Below the pieces are notes generated by a model, which saw only the letters and a program-made list of their open reading frames with translations, was not told the DNA's origin and ran no database searches. Of a stretch of 19,749 bases of DNA, positions 8,413 through 17,200 are shown in pieces (the stretch's first letter is position 1; the number at the start of each line of letters is the position of its first letter). Source of the stretch: Bryobacterales bacterium. Lineage in GTDB: Bacteria > Acidobacteriota > Terriglobia > Bryobacterales > Bryobacteraceae. Location of the stretch: contig JANXQZ010000976.1 of NCBI GenBank assembly GCA_025353235.1, positions 1-19,749 on the forward strand, read 5' to 3'. The translations under genes and the position numbers were made by a program.

Positions 8413-9210
8413 ATGTTCTTGCGAATCATTCTGCGCACAACGGCGCTTGCCTGCGCACTGGTCACTTTTAGTTTTGCCGATACTCTATACCTTCGCAGCG
8501 GCGCGACCATTCAAGGCAACTACGCTGGAGGCGACACTCGACAGGTGAAGATATTGGTGGGCGACCATATTGAAACCTATCAGATCGGAGAGGTTCAGAG
8601 ATTCGAGTTTGGGTCTCCAAACACGTCGAACGCTCCCCCGCCCCGCTACGAACAGGATGATCGAAACCCGTCACCCCGGCCTCCTCCGCCCGGTGATGGC
8701 TATAACGGCAGCGAGATCCCGGCAGGCACGAATCTGATCGTGCGCATGATCGACAATGTCGATTCGGAGCGTGATCAGGTCGGCAAGACATTCCGCGCCA
8801 GCATCGACGAGCCCGTGGTGTTAAACGGTCAAACCGTTATCCCGCGCGGTGCCGAAGTGGTGGCGAAGCTCGTCAACCAGGCAGAGTCCGGCAAGTTTGA
8901 GGGCCGCACGTCGCTGACGCTCGATCTCATGCAGATCCAGGTGAACGGGCGTTTGGTGGACATCACTACGTCCGAGGTTACGCAGACAAGCGCCTCCCGG
9001 ACGAACCGGACGGCGGCGACGGTGGGCGGCGGCGCGGTTCTAGGCGCGGTGCTGGGCGGGATCATTGGCGGGGGCAGGGGCGCGGCGATCGGGGCGACAT
9101 CCGGCGGGGCTCTCGGTGCTGGCGCGCAGGTGGCCACGAAGGGTCAAAAGGTTAAAATTCCCTCGGAAACGCGTCTCTCGTTCCTTTTGCAGCAGCCGCT
9201 TCGGATCTGA
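8413..9210 (+). CDS. Exported protein with proline-rich linker and C-terminal glycine zipper
   Basis: The product is 265 aa. Residues 1–22 form a signal peptide (MFLRIILRTTALACALVTFSFA). Next comes a short β-rich domain (DTLYLRSGATIQGNYAGG to about IGEVQRFEF) that looks like a small barrel. A low-complexity linker follows, rich in proline and asparagine (PPPRYEQDDRNPSPRPPPP). A second β domain starts at IPAGTNLIVRMIDNVDS and includes VVLNGQTVIPRGAEVVAKL. After it lies a glycine zipper (GGGAVLGAVLGGIIGGGRG and the following GAAIGATSGGALGAG), a pattern seen in membrane-inserting or outer-membrane-associated proteins. The last 25 residues (KVKIPSETRLSFLLQQPLRI) form a closing strand segment. The protein is likely periplasmic or envelope-anchored; no enzyme motif is seen and I do not know its function. 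It ends 17 bases from the convergent gene on the other strand. Confidence 0.85.
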   Translation: MFLRIILRTTALACALVTFSFADTLYLRSGATIQGNYAGGDTRQVKILVGDHIETYQIGEVQRFEFGSPNTSNAPPPRYEQDDRNPSPRPPPPGDGYNGSEIPAGTNLIVRMIDNVDSERDQVGKTFRASIDEPVVLNGQTVIPRGAEVVAKLVNQAESGKFEGRTSLTLDLMQIQVNGRLVDITTSEVTQTSASRTNRTAATVGGGAVLGAVLGGIIGGGRGAAIGATSGGALGAGAQVATKGQKVKIPSETRLSFLLQQPLRI

Positions 9211-9227
9211 AAGGGAGCATGCATCCC

Positions 9228-10202
9228 TCAAGCTGCGTGCAGGAACGGGTTGGCTTCCTCCTGCATCTTCAGCTTTTTGAGCAAATCGCCTGAAACCAGC
9301 GAAGCTATCCGATCACGGTCTGGCTCGGTTAAATTTGGCGAATCGGCCAATGCTTGGATGAAAACCGGCCAGAGCGCCGCGAGGCGAGTCCGCTTTTCGT
9401 CCACTGCAAATTGGGAGTCGGCAATCAGACTGGAAAATTTTTTCAGCACCTCCTGCAGCTCGACGAGTTGCGGCCAATCGTCTCGCTCGTCGACACGCTC
9501 GATTGCCAGCAGCATGTAATCGTGGTCCGAGTAGGGGACGGAGGAAGCGGCATCCTTGCCCTTCTGCAAGCGCCCGCCTACCACCCAAAGCTGGCTGATG
9601 TCGATAGTCTGGTCCGGTGCGGCGATCCCGGCAAAGTAGCCCGACTGGAGCGGTCTGGAGGCTGGGTTGAAACTGTCGCGAACTCCAAAATGCAGAGTTG
9701 CTTGATCGAGGCCGAGAATGCTTTCCACCCCATTTTTGACCAGCCCTGAAAGCGATACGGCCTTTCCGATCGCGGTTGGATCGAGCGCTGCAAAGGCGCT
9801 GACTACGTCGATAAGCGCCTTCGCGGAATCATGCGAAGGGATGGCATAGAGACCAACCAAGAGCGACATCTCTTCTCCCTTGCAGGGCGTTGGGCCGCTC
9901 AGTCTCAGATTGAGATTAGCGATTCGGTCAAGGTTCGCGTCGCCCAAATCGCTCAGTTGGCCGGGACTTGCAATGGCGTGAGACTCGGTCGCGCCGGCGC
10001 GGGTGTAGCAATGCACCATGGGATAGATTTGACGCCATAGCTTGCGGGCCGCAGCCAAATACATCTCGCACAGGCGGATGGAGTAATACGCCTTGCCAGC
10101 ATCAATGCTTCGCGGAGCCGGGACACCGACCAGGTGAGCCGGATCCATGGCGCGCCAGAAGAGCTGTCGGGACTTGCTCTCGAATATCTTTATAATGTCC
10201 AT
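9228..10202 (-). CDS. Uncharacterised protein downstream of the NRPS genes
   Basis: I do not recognise this family. From ATG 10202 the product is 324 aa, soluble, with no signal peptide or membrane segment. The N-terminal third is helical and aromatic (SRQLFWRAMDPAHLVGVPAP, then GKAYYSIRLCEMYLAAARKL). The middle has a conserved-looking β/loop region (MSLLVGLYAIPSHDSAKALI, then VKNGVESILGLDQATLHFGV). A further block reads LWVVGGRLQKG and YSDHDYMLLAIERVDERDDW, followed by a helical C-terminus. Other possible starts are ATG 10247 and TTG 10301, the latter overlapping the NRPS stop; no candidate has a good ribosome site, so the start is uncertain. The gene is co-directional with the NRPS genes, 91 bases after the thioesterase stop, and may be the last gene of that transcription unit. 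Whether it takes part in biosynthesis, self-protection or something unrelated cannot be told. Confidence 0.75.
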   Translation of the reverse strand: MDIIKIFESKSRQLFWRAMDPAHLVGVPAPRSIDAGKAYYSIRLCEMYLAAARKLWRQIYPMVHCYTRAGATESHAIASPGQLSDLGDANLDRIANLNLRLSGPTPCKGEEMSLLVGLYAIPSHDSAKALIDVVSAFAALDPTAIGKAVSLSGLVKNGVESILGLDQATLHFGVRDSFNPASRPLQSGYFAGIAAPDQTIDISQLWVVGGRLQKGKDAASSVPYSDHDYMLLAIERVDERDDWPQLVELQEVLKKFSSLIADSQFAVDEKRTRLAALWPVFIQALADSPNLTEPDRDRIASLVSGDLLKKLKMQEEANPFLHAA

Positions 10203-10293
10203 TTGGAAACCCGCATTCACGATAGCGCGGGGGAGACGAATCGGCATCGACCGAAGTTGGCTCAAACGCCTTAAGTGACTGTCGCCATAGCAG

Positions 10294-13200
10294 TTATGCA
10301 ACCTGGAATTTTTCTAAATGTCTGTTACGGGCATACGCGGCCTGCAGACGAGCGTTTAGCAGGCGCGCGAGCATCCCAATGTGCGGTTCCTGGAGAATAT
10401 TGTCGTGGTCTCCGCTGGTTTCTTCGATCTCCAGTTGACCTCGGATCAGATTGCTCCAGCCGAGAGTCGGGTCGGGAAGGCGCAAGCACGCATCCTTGGC
10501 ACGGAATAATATGGCTTGGCCGGCGCAAGGACGAGGCGTGTAAGTGCGCAACGCCAGTAAAAATGCCTCCTCGGCATCGAGCATGCCGGGATCTCTCCCC
10601 AGTCGCTTCTTCATCAGCCAGCGACGAATGTTGCCGCGCATCCTCCAATTCTTCAGCTTTTTCCCAAGAAAAGGACCCAACCCGATGTGAAGCGCATAGC
10701 GGCTGTTGAACTCGATGGTACGGGCCCAGCGACTCAAACGTTGGCTAGAAGCCGCCAGACCTGAATGAAGCGGCGCATCGATCTTAGTATCCAAGAGAGC
10801 GAGGACATCCACGCGCTCGCCCATCGCACGGAGTTTCCGCGCCATTTCGAACGCCACAATGCCGCCAGCGGAGAAACCGCCCACGTGATAAGGACCTTCA
10901 GGCTGCGCTGCGCGGATTTCCTGAACGTAGTCGGCGGCCATTTGTTCCACCGAGTAGGTGGGGCTTTCTTTTCCATCGAGGCCCCGAGCTTGCAGCCCGT
11001 ATACTGGCTGATCAGGATCGAAATGGCTGGCAAAGCCGGCAAAGCTGAGGACATTTCCGCCGATCGGGTGTACGAAAAAGAAAGGCGGATGCGCCCCGCC
11101 CAGACGAATGGGAACCAATGAGGACCAGGGCGGCGTCCAGCCACTGTCCCGCAAGAGCGCGGCTAGCCTCTCAATTGTGGGACCCTGAAACAGCGTGGCC
11201 AGCGGGAGCGCTTTGCCGACCACCTTTTCCATGCGCGCAAACATCCTTGCCGCAAGCACGGAGTGCCCTCCGATTTCGAAGAAGTTGTCCTTTCTCCCGA
11301 TCGGGCTAACACTGAGGACCGATTCCCAGATACCGACTAGCGTGCTCTCCAATGCGTCTCGCGGGCCGTCATCCTTGGAATCCGGCTCGGTGCGCACGGC
11401 AGGAGCTGGCAAAGCCTTGCGGTCAAGCTTGCCGTTCGGAGTCTTTGGCAACTCGGCGAGAGGCATCAGATGCGCGGGGATCATGTAGTCCGGAAGGCAC
11501 TGCTTAAGGTGTGCACGGAGGCTCTCGGCGAGGTTACCCGAACCTGTATCCGGCACGAAATATCCCACCAGAATATTCTGTCCTGAGGCGTCCTGCCGCA
11601 CTGATACGGCTCCCGCTCGAATTCCCGAGCATCCGGCCAAGGCTGACTCTACGTCTCCCAATTCGATGCGAAAGCCTCGCACTTTCACTTGATTGTCCGC
11701 GCGTCCCAGCATCTCAACCGCGCCGTCCGGCAGGTGGCGGGCGTGGTCTCCGGTGCGGTACATTCGTCCGGCGGCAAACGGGTTGTTGAGAAAACGTTCG
11801 GCTGTCAGTTCGGGTCGGCGGTGGTATCCAGTCGCAACGCCATCCCCTCCGATGTAAAGCTCGCCAGGCACTCCGGCGGGAACAGGCTGAAGTTTCGGGT
11901 CCAGCACATAAAAAGTTTGATTCGGGGCGGGCCTGCCGATCGTGATCGGCGCATCGCGCGCGATCCTCATCCAAGATGACCAGATGGTTGTTTCCGTCGG
12001 GCCGTACATGTTCCACAGCTCGCCGCCCCGGTCGAGGAGTTCGTTCGCGAGATCGCGGGGCAATGGCTCGCCTCCGCAGAGCATTTTCAGCGATGCGGTG
12101 TTGCTCCAGCCTGAGTCGATCAGCATGCGCCAAGTGGCGGGAGTGGCCTGCAGAACCGTGGCCCCGCTAGTTGCCAATAGGTGGCGAAGCTGGCGGCCGT
12201 CAGACGCCTGGTCTCGAGTTGCCAGAACGATCTTCCCGCCTGTCAGCAGCGGTGCGAACAACTCGAGGCCGGCGATGTCGAAAGAGAGAGTAGTGACCGC
12301 TAACAACGAGTCGGCAGCACCTATGCCGGGCTCGCGTATAACGGCGTGCAGCAGGTTCACCAAAGCTTGATGATGGATCGCAACTCCTTTCGGCTTCCCG
12401 GTCGACCCTGACGTGTATATCACGTAGGCGAGGCTCGCCGGAGTGGCGTCGCCTACCAATCTTGAGGGGTCCTGCTTGCCAATCTGCTTGCGTTCAGCAT
12501 CGAGTAACACCGTGCTGGCGGCGGTGGTCACGATGCCCGCCAGCTTCTCTTGGGTAATAAGAAGCTTCAGGCCTGCATCCTGCGCCATGAAAGAGAGTCG
12601 TTCGGGCGGGAAAGACGGATCGAGGGGAACGTAGGCAGCGCCTGCTTTCAGCACTGCCAGAACCGCAATCAGCATGTCGATGGAGCGCTCGACGCAGATC
12701 CCCGCGAGCATCCCGGCCGTGATTCCGCGAGCTTGCAAAAAGCGCGCCAATTGGTTGGAGCGTTCATCCAGCCGCCGGTAGCTAATCGACTCGCGCCCGC
12801 ACACCACTGCCACGGAAGCAGGCGTGCGAGCGGCCTGGAGTGCAAAGAGCTGGTGCACGCAGTGCTGACGCGGATAATCCAGTTCCGTGCGGTTCCATTC
12901 GCGGACAATCCGATCCTGTTCAGCGGCATCCAGAAGGGGATAAGCGGAGATTGGGCGGTCCGGTTGATCCACCACCGCGCTGAGCAGGCGTTCAAAATGT
13001 TCCAGTATCCGCACAACCGTGCCATCCAAGTACAGTGCGGTATTGTACTCGCACGAGACGCGCCAGCCTTCGTCCCGTTCCACCATGAAGACATTCAGGT
13101 CGTACATCGCTCCCGGCGACTTTGACGGAATCGGACGCATCCGGATGCCTGCATACTCCCACGGATGGACGAAGTCACGTTGATAGATGAAGTTCACCTG

Positions 13201-14274
13201 GAACAGCAGATTACTGTCCACGGTGCGGTCTAGCCGGAGAATTTCGGCGACTTTTTCGAGCGGATAGTCTTGGTGTTCCAGCGCCTTGAACACAACTTGC
13301 CGGATGCGCTCCAAGAGACTCTTGAACGTGGGATCGTTTGAAGCGTCGCTGCGCAGAACGAGCGTATTGGTAAAGGGTCCGATGAGAGGCTCGACGTCGA
13401 CGACATTTCGGCCCACCACCTGCGATCCAACCACGATATCGGTCTCGCCCGTGTAGCGGTGCAAGAGGGCGGTAAGGGCCGCGAACATGGTCATAAACAG
13501 CGTGGCTTCGTTCTTGCTGCCGAGTTCGCGCAGGCGATCGGTCAGATCGAAAGGCAGCAAACGCGAAACGATGCTCCCGGCGGCAGGTGCCGCAACACCC
13601 CTGGGACGGTTGGGAAGGACTTCGAAGCGCGGCAGATCGGCCAGTTGTTTTTTCCAATAACCTTCAGCTTCCGCCCAAGCCGCCTCGTCTCGGTTGCCCT
13701 GTTCCCAAATAGTGTAGTCAGCGTACTGGATCGCGAGCTCGGGCAGTGGCGAAGGCTGTCCACCCGCGAATGCCTCGTAAATGGGCCCAAGCTCATCGGT
13801 GATGACGCCAATCGACCAGCCATCCGAGACGATGTGGTGGATCGTGATCAGGAGCGTGTGTTCTTCATCGTCGAGCCAAAGGAGGCTGGCCCGGAGCAGC
13901 GGTCCCTGGTCGATGGCGAAAGATTCCCGAGCCTCTTCTACAGCCAGCCGATCGGCCTCGGCTGCGCGTAGCGGTTCGGACCAATCCCGAAGATCCGTTA
14001 CCCGAACGGGGATGTTGAGGGAAGGCCTCACTACTTGAACCACCTGCCCGTCAATCATGGAGAAGGTGGCTCGCAGGATTTCGTGACGTCGGACGATTTC
14101 GTTGAGCGCCCTCGCGAGCGCGCCAGCATCCAAGTGACCGGCGAGGGTGAAGCGGACGGCGACATTCAAAGACGGATCGCCGGGCTTGAGCTGATCAAGG
14201 ACCCAGAAGCGCTGCTGCCCGGATGAGGCAGGCAGCGCAAGAATCTCCGTACTTTGTTCAATAACCTCGAGCAT
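10294..14274 (-). CDS. Terminal nonribosomal peptide synthetase module, C-A-PCP-TE
   Basis: 1326 aa, ordered as follows. Condensation domain, about 12–450, with the active-site motif HHIVSDG (H147, D151). Adenylation domain, about 465–955, with A3 core YTSGSTGKPKG, A7-like YRTGD, A8 NQVKVRGFRIELGDVE and A10 lysine K949. Carrier domain, about 970–1042, with phosphopantetheine serine S1005 in IGGHS. Type I thioesterase, about 1052–1315, with S1135 (GGFSAGG), D1162 and H1290 (SGDHD) as a complete, correctly spaced triad. It elongates the chain by one residue and releases it by hydrolysis or cyclisation. The ten pocket residues read D666, I667, L670, Q709, C733, G735, M756, I764, W765, K949. From memory this resembles glycine-type codes. 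There is no epimerase or methyltransferase. ATG 14274 is 13 bases after the upstream synthetase stop, so the two are co-transcribed and probably coupled; no clear ribosome site is seen. Confidence 0.95.
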   Translation of the reverse strand: MLEVIEQSTEILALPASSGQQRFWVLDQLKPGDPSLNVAVRFTLAGHLDAGALARALNEIVRRHEILRATFSMIDGQVVQVVRPSLNIPVRVTDLRDWSEPLRAAEADRLAVEEARESFAIDQGPLLRASLLWLDDEEHTLLITIHHIVSDGWSIGVITDELGPIYEAFAGGQPSPLPELAIQYADYTIWEQGNRDEAAWAEAEGYWKKQLADLPRFEVLPNRPRGVAAPAAGSIVSRLLPFDLTDRLRELGSKNEATLFMTMFAALTALLHRYTGETDIVVGSQVVGRNVVDVEPLIGPFTNTLVLRSDASNDPTFKSLLERIRQVVFKALEHQDYPLEKVAEILRLDRTVDSNLLFQVNFIYQRDFVHPWEYAGIRMRPIPSKSPGAMYDLNVFMVERDEGWRVSCEYNTALYLDGTVVRILEHFERLLSAVVDQPDRPISAYPLLDAAEQDRIVREWNRTELDYPRQHCVHQLFALQAARTPASVAVVCGRESISYRRLDERSNQLARFLQARGITAGMLAGICVERSIDMLIAVLAVLKAGAAYVPLDPSFPPERLSFMAQDAGLKLLITQEKLAGIVTTAASTVLLDAERKQIGKQDPSRLVGDATPASLAYVIYTSGSTGKPKGVAIHHQALVNLLHAVIREPGIGAADSLLAVTTLSFDIAGLELFAPLLTGGKIVLATRDQASDGRQLRHLLATSGATVLQATPATWRMLIDSGWSNTASLKMLCGGEPLPRDLANELLDRGGELWNMYGPTETTIWSSWMRIARDAPITIGRPAPNQTFYVLDPKLQPVPAGVPGELYIGGDGVATGYHRRPELTAERFLNNPFAAGRMYRTGDHARHLPDGAVEMLGRADNQVKVRGFRIELGDVESALAGCSGIRAGAVSVRQDASGQNILVGYFVPDTGSGNLAESLRAHLKQCLPDYMIPAHLMPLAELPKTPNGKLDRKALPAPAVRTEPDSKDDGPRDALESTLVGIWESVLSVSPIGRKDNFFEIGGHSVLAARMFARMEKVVGKALPLATLFQGPTIERLAALLRDSGWTPPWSSLVPIRLGGAHPPFFFVHPIGGNVLSFAGFASHFDPDQPVYGLQARGLDGKESPTYSVEQMAADYVQEIRAAQPEGPYHVGGFSAGGIVAFEMARKLRAMGERVDVLALLDTKIDAPLHSGLAASSQRLSRWARTIEFNSRYALHIGLGPFLGKKLKNWRMRGNIRRWLMKKRLGRDPGMLDAEEAFLLALRTYTPRPCAGQAILFRAKDACLRLPDPTLGWSNLIRGQLEIEETSGDHDNILQEPHIGMLARLLNARLQAAYARNRHLEKFQVA

Positions 14275-14287
14275 GTGGTGCTAGATA

Positions 14288-17200
14288 TCACATCGGCTGT
14301 TTGAGGCGAAAACTTTCGCGAGAAACAGCAAGTATGCTGGAGAGGGCCTTGCGCGGCGTGCCGACTTCCAGGCGCATGGACTTCGCCACTGCCCGGATCG
14401 TCCGATGCTGCAGCAGCTGTTTGGGAGTGATCGACAGACCCTCTCGAGCCGCCCGCGACGAGATCTGGAAAAGGTGGATGGAATCCGCCCCGAGCGAGAA
14501 AAGGTCATCGTCCGCTCCCACCCGGGCTATGTGGAGCACCTCCTGCCAGACTGACGCAATGGCTTTCTCTTCGTTGGTTACGGGCGCTTCATAATGCTCG
14601 GAGCGGGTGAAAGACGGCGGAGGAAGCTGCGCGAGCGCGCGACGGTCGATTTTGCCGTTGGGCGTAAGCGGCAGCGAATCCATGGAGCAGAATAGAGCGG
14701 GAACCATGTAGTCCGGCAGTCGTTCCGACAGGGCTGCACGAAGCACTTCTGGATCGACCTCTTCTTTCCGCTTCGGAATCAGGTAGGCGGAAAGGCGCTT
14801 CTCGCCTGGCCGATCCTCGCGCACGATCACCGCTCCATCGCGGATGGAAGGGTGGGCCAGCAGCGCGGATTCGATTTCTCCCAACTCAATGCGGTGTCCG
14901 CGAATCTTAACCTGATTGTCCAGACGGCCGAGGCACACGATCTGGCCATCCGGCAGGTAGCGCGCCAAGTCTCCGGTCCGGTACATGCGTGCTTCGCCGA
15001 GGCCGAAAGAGGGACCGCAGGGAAATTTCTCAGCCGTGAGGTCCGGACTGTTTAGATAGCCGCGCGCCAAACCGTCGCCAGCGATGTAGAGTTCGCCTGG
15101 AACTCCGATCGGAGTTGGCAGGCGCCGGGCATCGAGCACGTACAGTCGCGTGTTGGCGATAGGTCTTCCGATCAGCACGGGGCCGGGTCCGGGCTGAACT
15201 TTCCAAACAGTGGACCAGATCGTGGTTTCGGTGGGACCGTACATGTTCCAGAGCGATGCGCCGCGTGGCAAGAGTTCATTTGCCAAGTCCCGCGTCAACT
15301 CCTCGCCGCCGCACAGCATTTTAAGCTCCGGATCACCCGCCCATCCAGCTTCGATGAGCAGTTTCCAGGTTGTGGGCGTTGCCTGCATGATCGTGATAGC
15401 AGCAGTTTGAATAAGCGAAGCCAGTGCCTTTCCATCGCGGGTGGTGTCACGCGGGGCGATCACTAGCTCCGCTCCGGACGTGAGAGGTAAAAACAGCTCA
15501 AGGCCGGCGATATCGAAGGACATCGTCGTCACCGCAAGCAGCTTGTCGGACTGCGCGAGACCGGGTTCCCTGCGCATGGACCACAGAAAATTCATGACCG
15601 CCCGATGCGAGATTTCAACGCCCTTGGGCTTGCCGGTCGAGCCGGAAGTATAGATGACGTAAGCAAGATCGGTGGACTGCGCCGCAGGGAGCGGGGCGGG
15701 CTGCACTGAATCGAGGGCTGGCCAGTTATCGCCCGTCAGGATCATTTTTAGCGCGGCATCCTGCTCGATGAACTTGAGCCGATCAGCTGGGTAATTTGGA
15801 TCGAGAGGTACATAAGCCGCACCCGATTTCATCACGCCGAGCACGGCGATCGGCATTTCGAGAGACGGCTCGAGCGAAATACCCACGAGCATCCCGTGGG
15901 CGACCCCGTTGCGTGTGAGCCAGCTTGCCAGCAGATTAGCCTGCCGATCTAGATCGGCGTAACTTAGGAGCTTGTCTTCGAATCGGACCGCAACGGCATT
16001 CGGCGTGCGAGCCGCTTGCTGCTCTATGCATTGATGCACGCAAAGATGGTCGGGATAAGCGCTGCCGGTCTGATTCCAATCCGTCAAGAGAGTGCGGCGC
16101 TCCGCCTCGCTCAGCATCGGAAGAGCGTGCAGGGGCAGTTCGGCATTCTCGGCGAACCCGAGCAGCAGAGTCCGGTAATGGCTCAGCCAGCGCGCGATAG
16201 TCGCCTCGTCGAACAGAGCGGTGTTGTAGTCGCAGTAGAGCTTCAGTCCCTCGGTCGATTCGACCACGTTCAGAAAAATGTCAAAGTTGACGAAGCGCTT
16301 GGGATTTTGGTCGATCTCCGCCAGCAGGCCGGCAAACTTGAGACTTGTTCCTACCCGCTCCAGATTAAATTGCACTTCGATGAGAGGCAGGCGGCTAGGA
16401 TTGCGCGGAATCGCTAGCTTGCGAACGAGCGTGCCGTAGGTGTAGCTCTGATGCTCGTATGCCTCGATCACTTTGCACTTTGTTTGAGCGAGCAAGTCCT
16501 TGAAACTGGCGTCGCTGTTCAGTTGCACTCGAATGGGCAGGAAGTTCACGCAGTGGCCCACCAGCGTTTCGCCCGCGAGCGCGGACTGCGCAGCGGAAGG
16601 GATGCCGACGACGATGTCCAAGTGACCCGTCAAGCGGGAAAGCAAGGCCTCGAATCCGCTCAGCAAAGTGCTAAACAGGGTGGACCCGCGCTGTGCGCCA
16701 GACTTTTTGATGCTCTGGTATTCGCTTGCGTCGATGCTGGTGATGAAGGTTGACCCCTCGTACGACTTGAGCGCCGGACGGGGGCGGTCGAGCGGAAGTT
16801 CCAGGGGCGGCGCGGGTTCGGCATATTCGGATACCCAATAAGCTTCTACCTTGGGATCGACGCTCTCGGCCGCCTGCTGGCGGGCGTACTCGCTAAAACG
16901 CATTGGCACGGGCAGAGAGGCGGTTGCACCCTGTCGGAGGGCCGTGTAGAGCCTGCTTAGCTCGCCCAGAATGATGTTAACGGACCACCCGTCGCAGATT
17001 ATATGGTGGGCGGTGATAAACAAAACATGATCGTCTGACGAGAGGCGCACCAGTTTAGCCCGGACCAGCGGACCCTGCACGAGATCGAACGGGAGGTAGG
17101 CGTCGGCAATCTTGAGCTGTTGCAGTCTGCTTGTTTGCTCGGCTTTAGGAACTGCCGAGAGATCCAGTTCGGGAAGAGGCACCTCTAGCTTGGCGAGAAT

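Noticed and set aside
9211..9227. Inverted repeat GGGAGCATGCATCCC as a terminator between convergent genes
   Set aside because: The stem is only four pairs with a mismatch, and no T-tract follows on either strand; too weak to call.
11965..15682. Matching adenylation segments (11965–12447 and 15200–15682) as a recent DNA repeat
   Set aside because: Similarity is at the protein level in family core motifs; the DNA differs at many synonymous sites and exact matches are short, so it is not annotated as a repeat.
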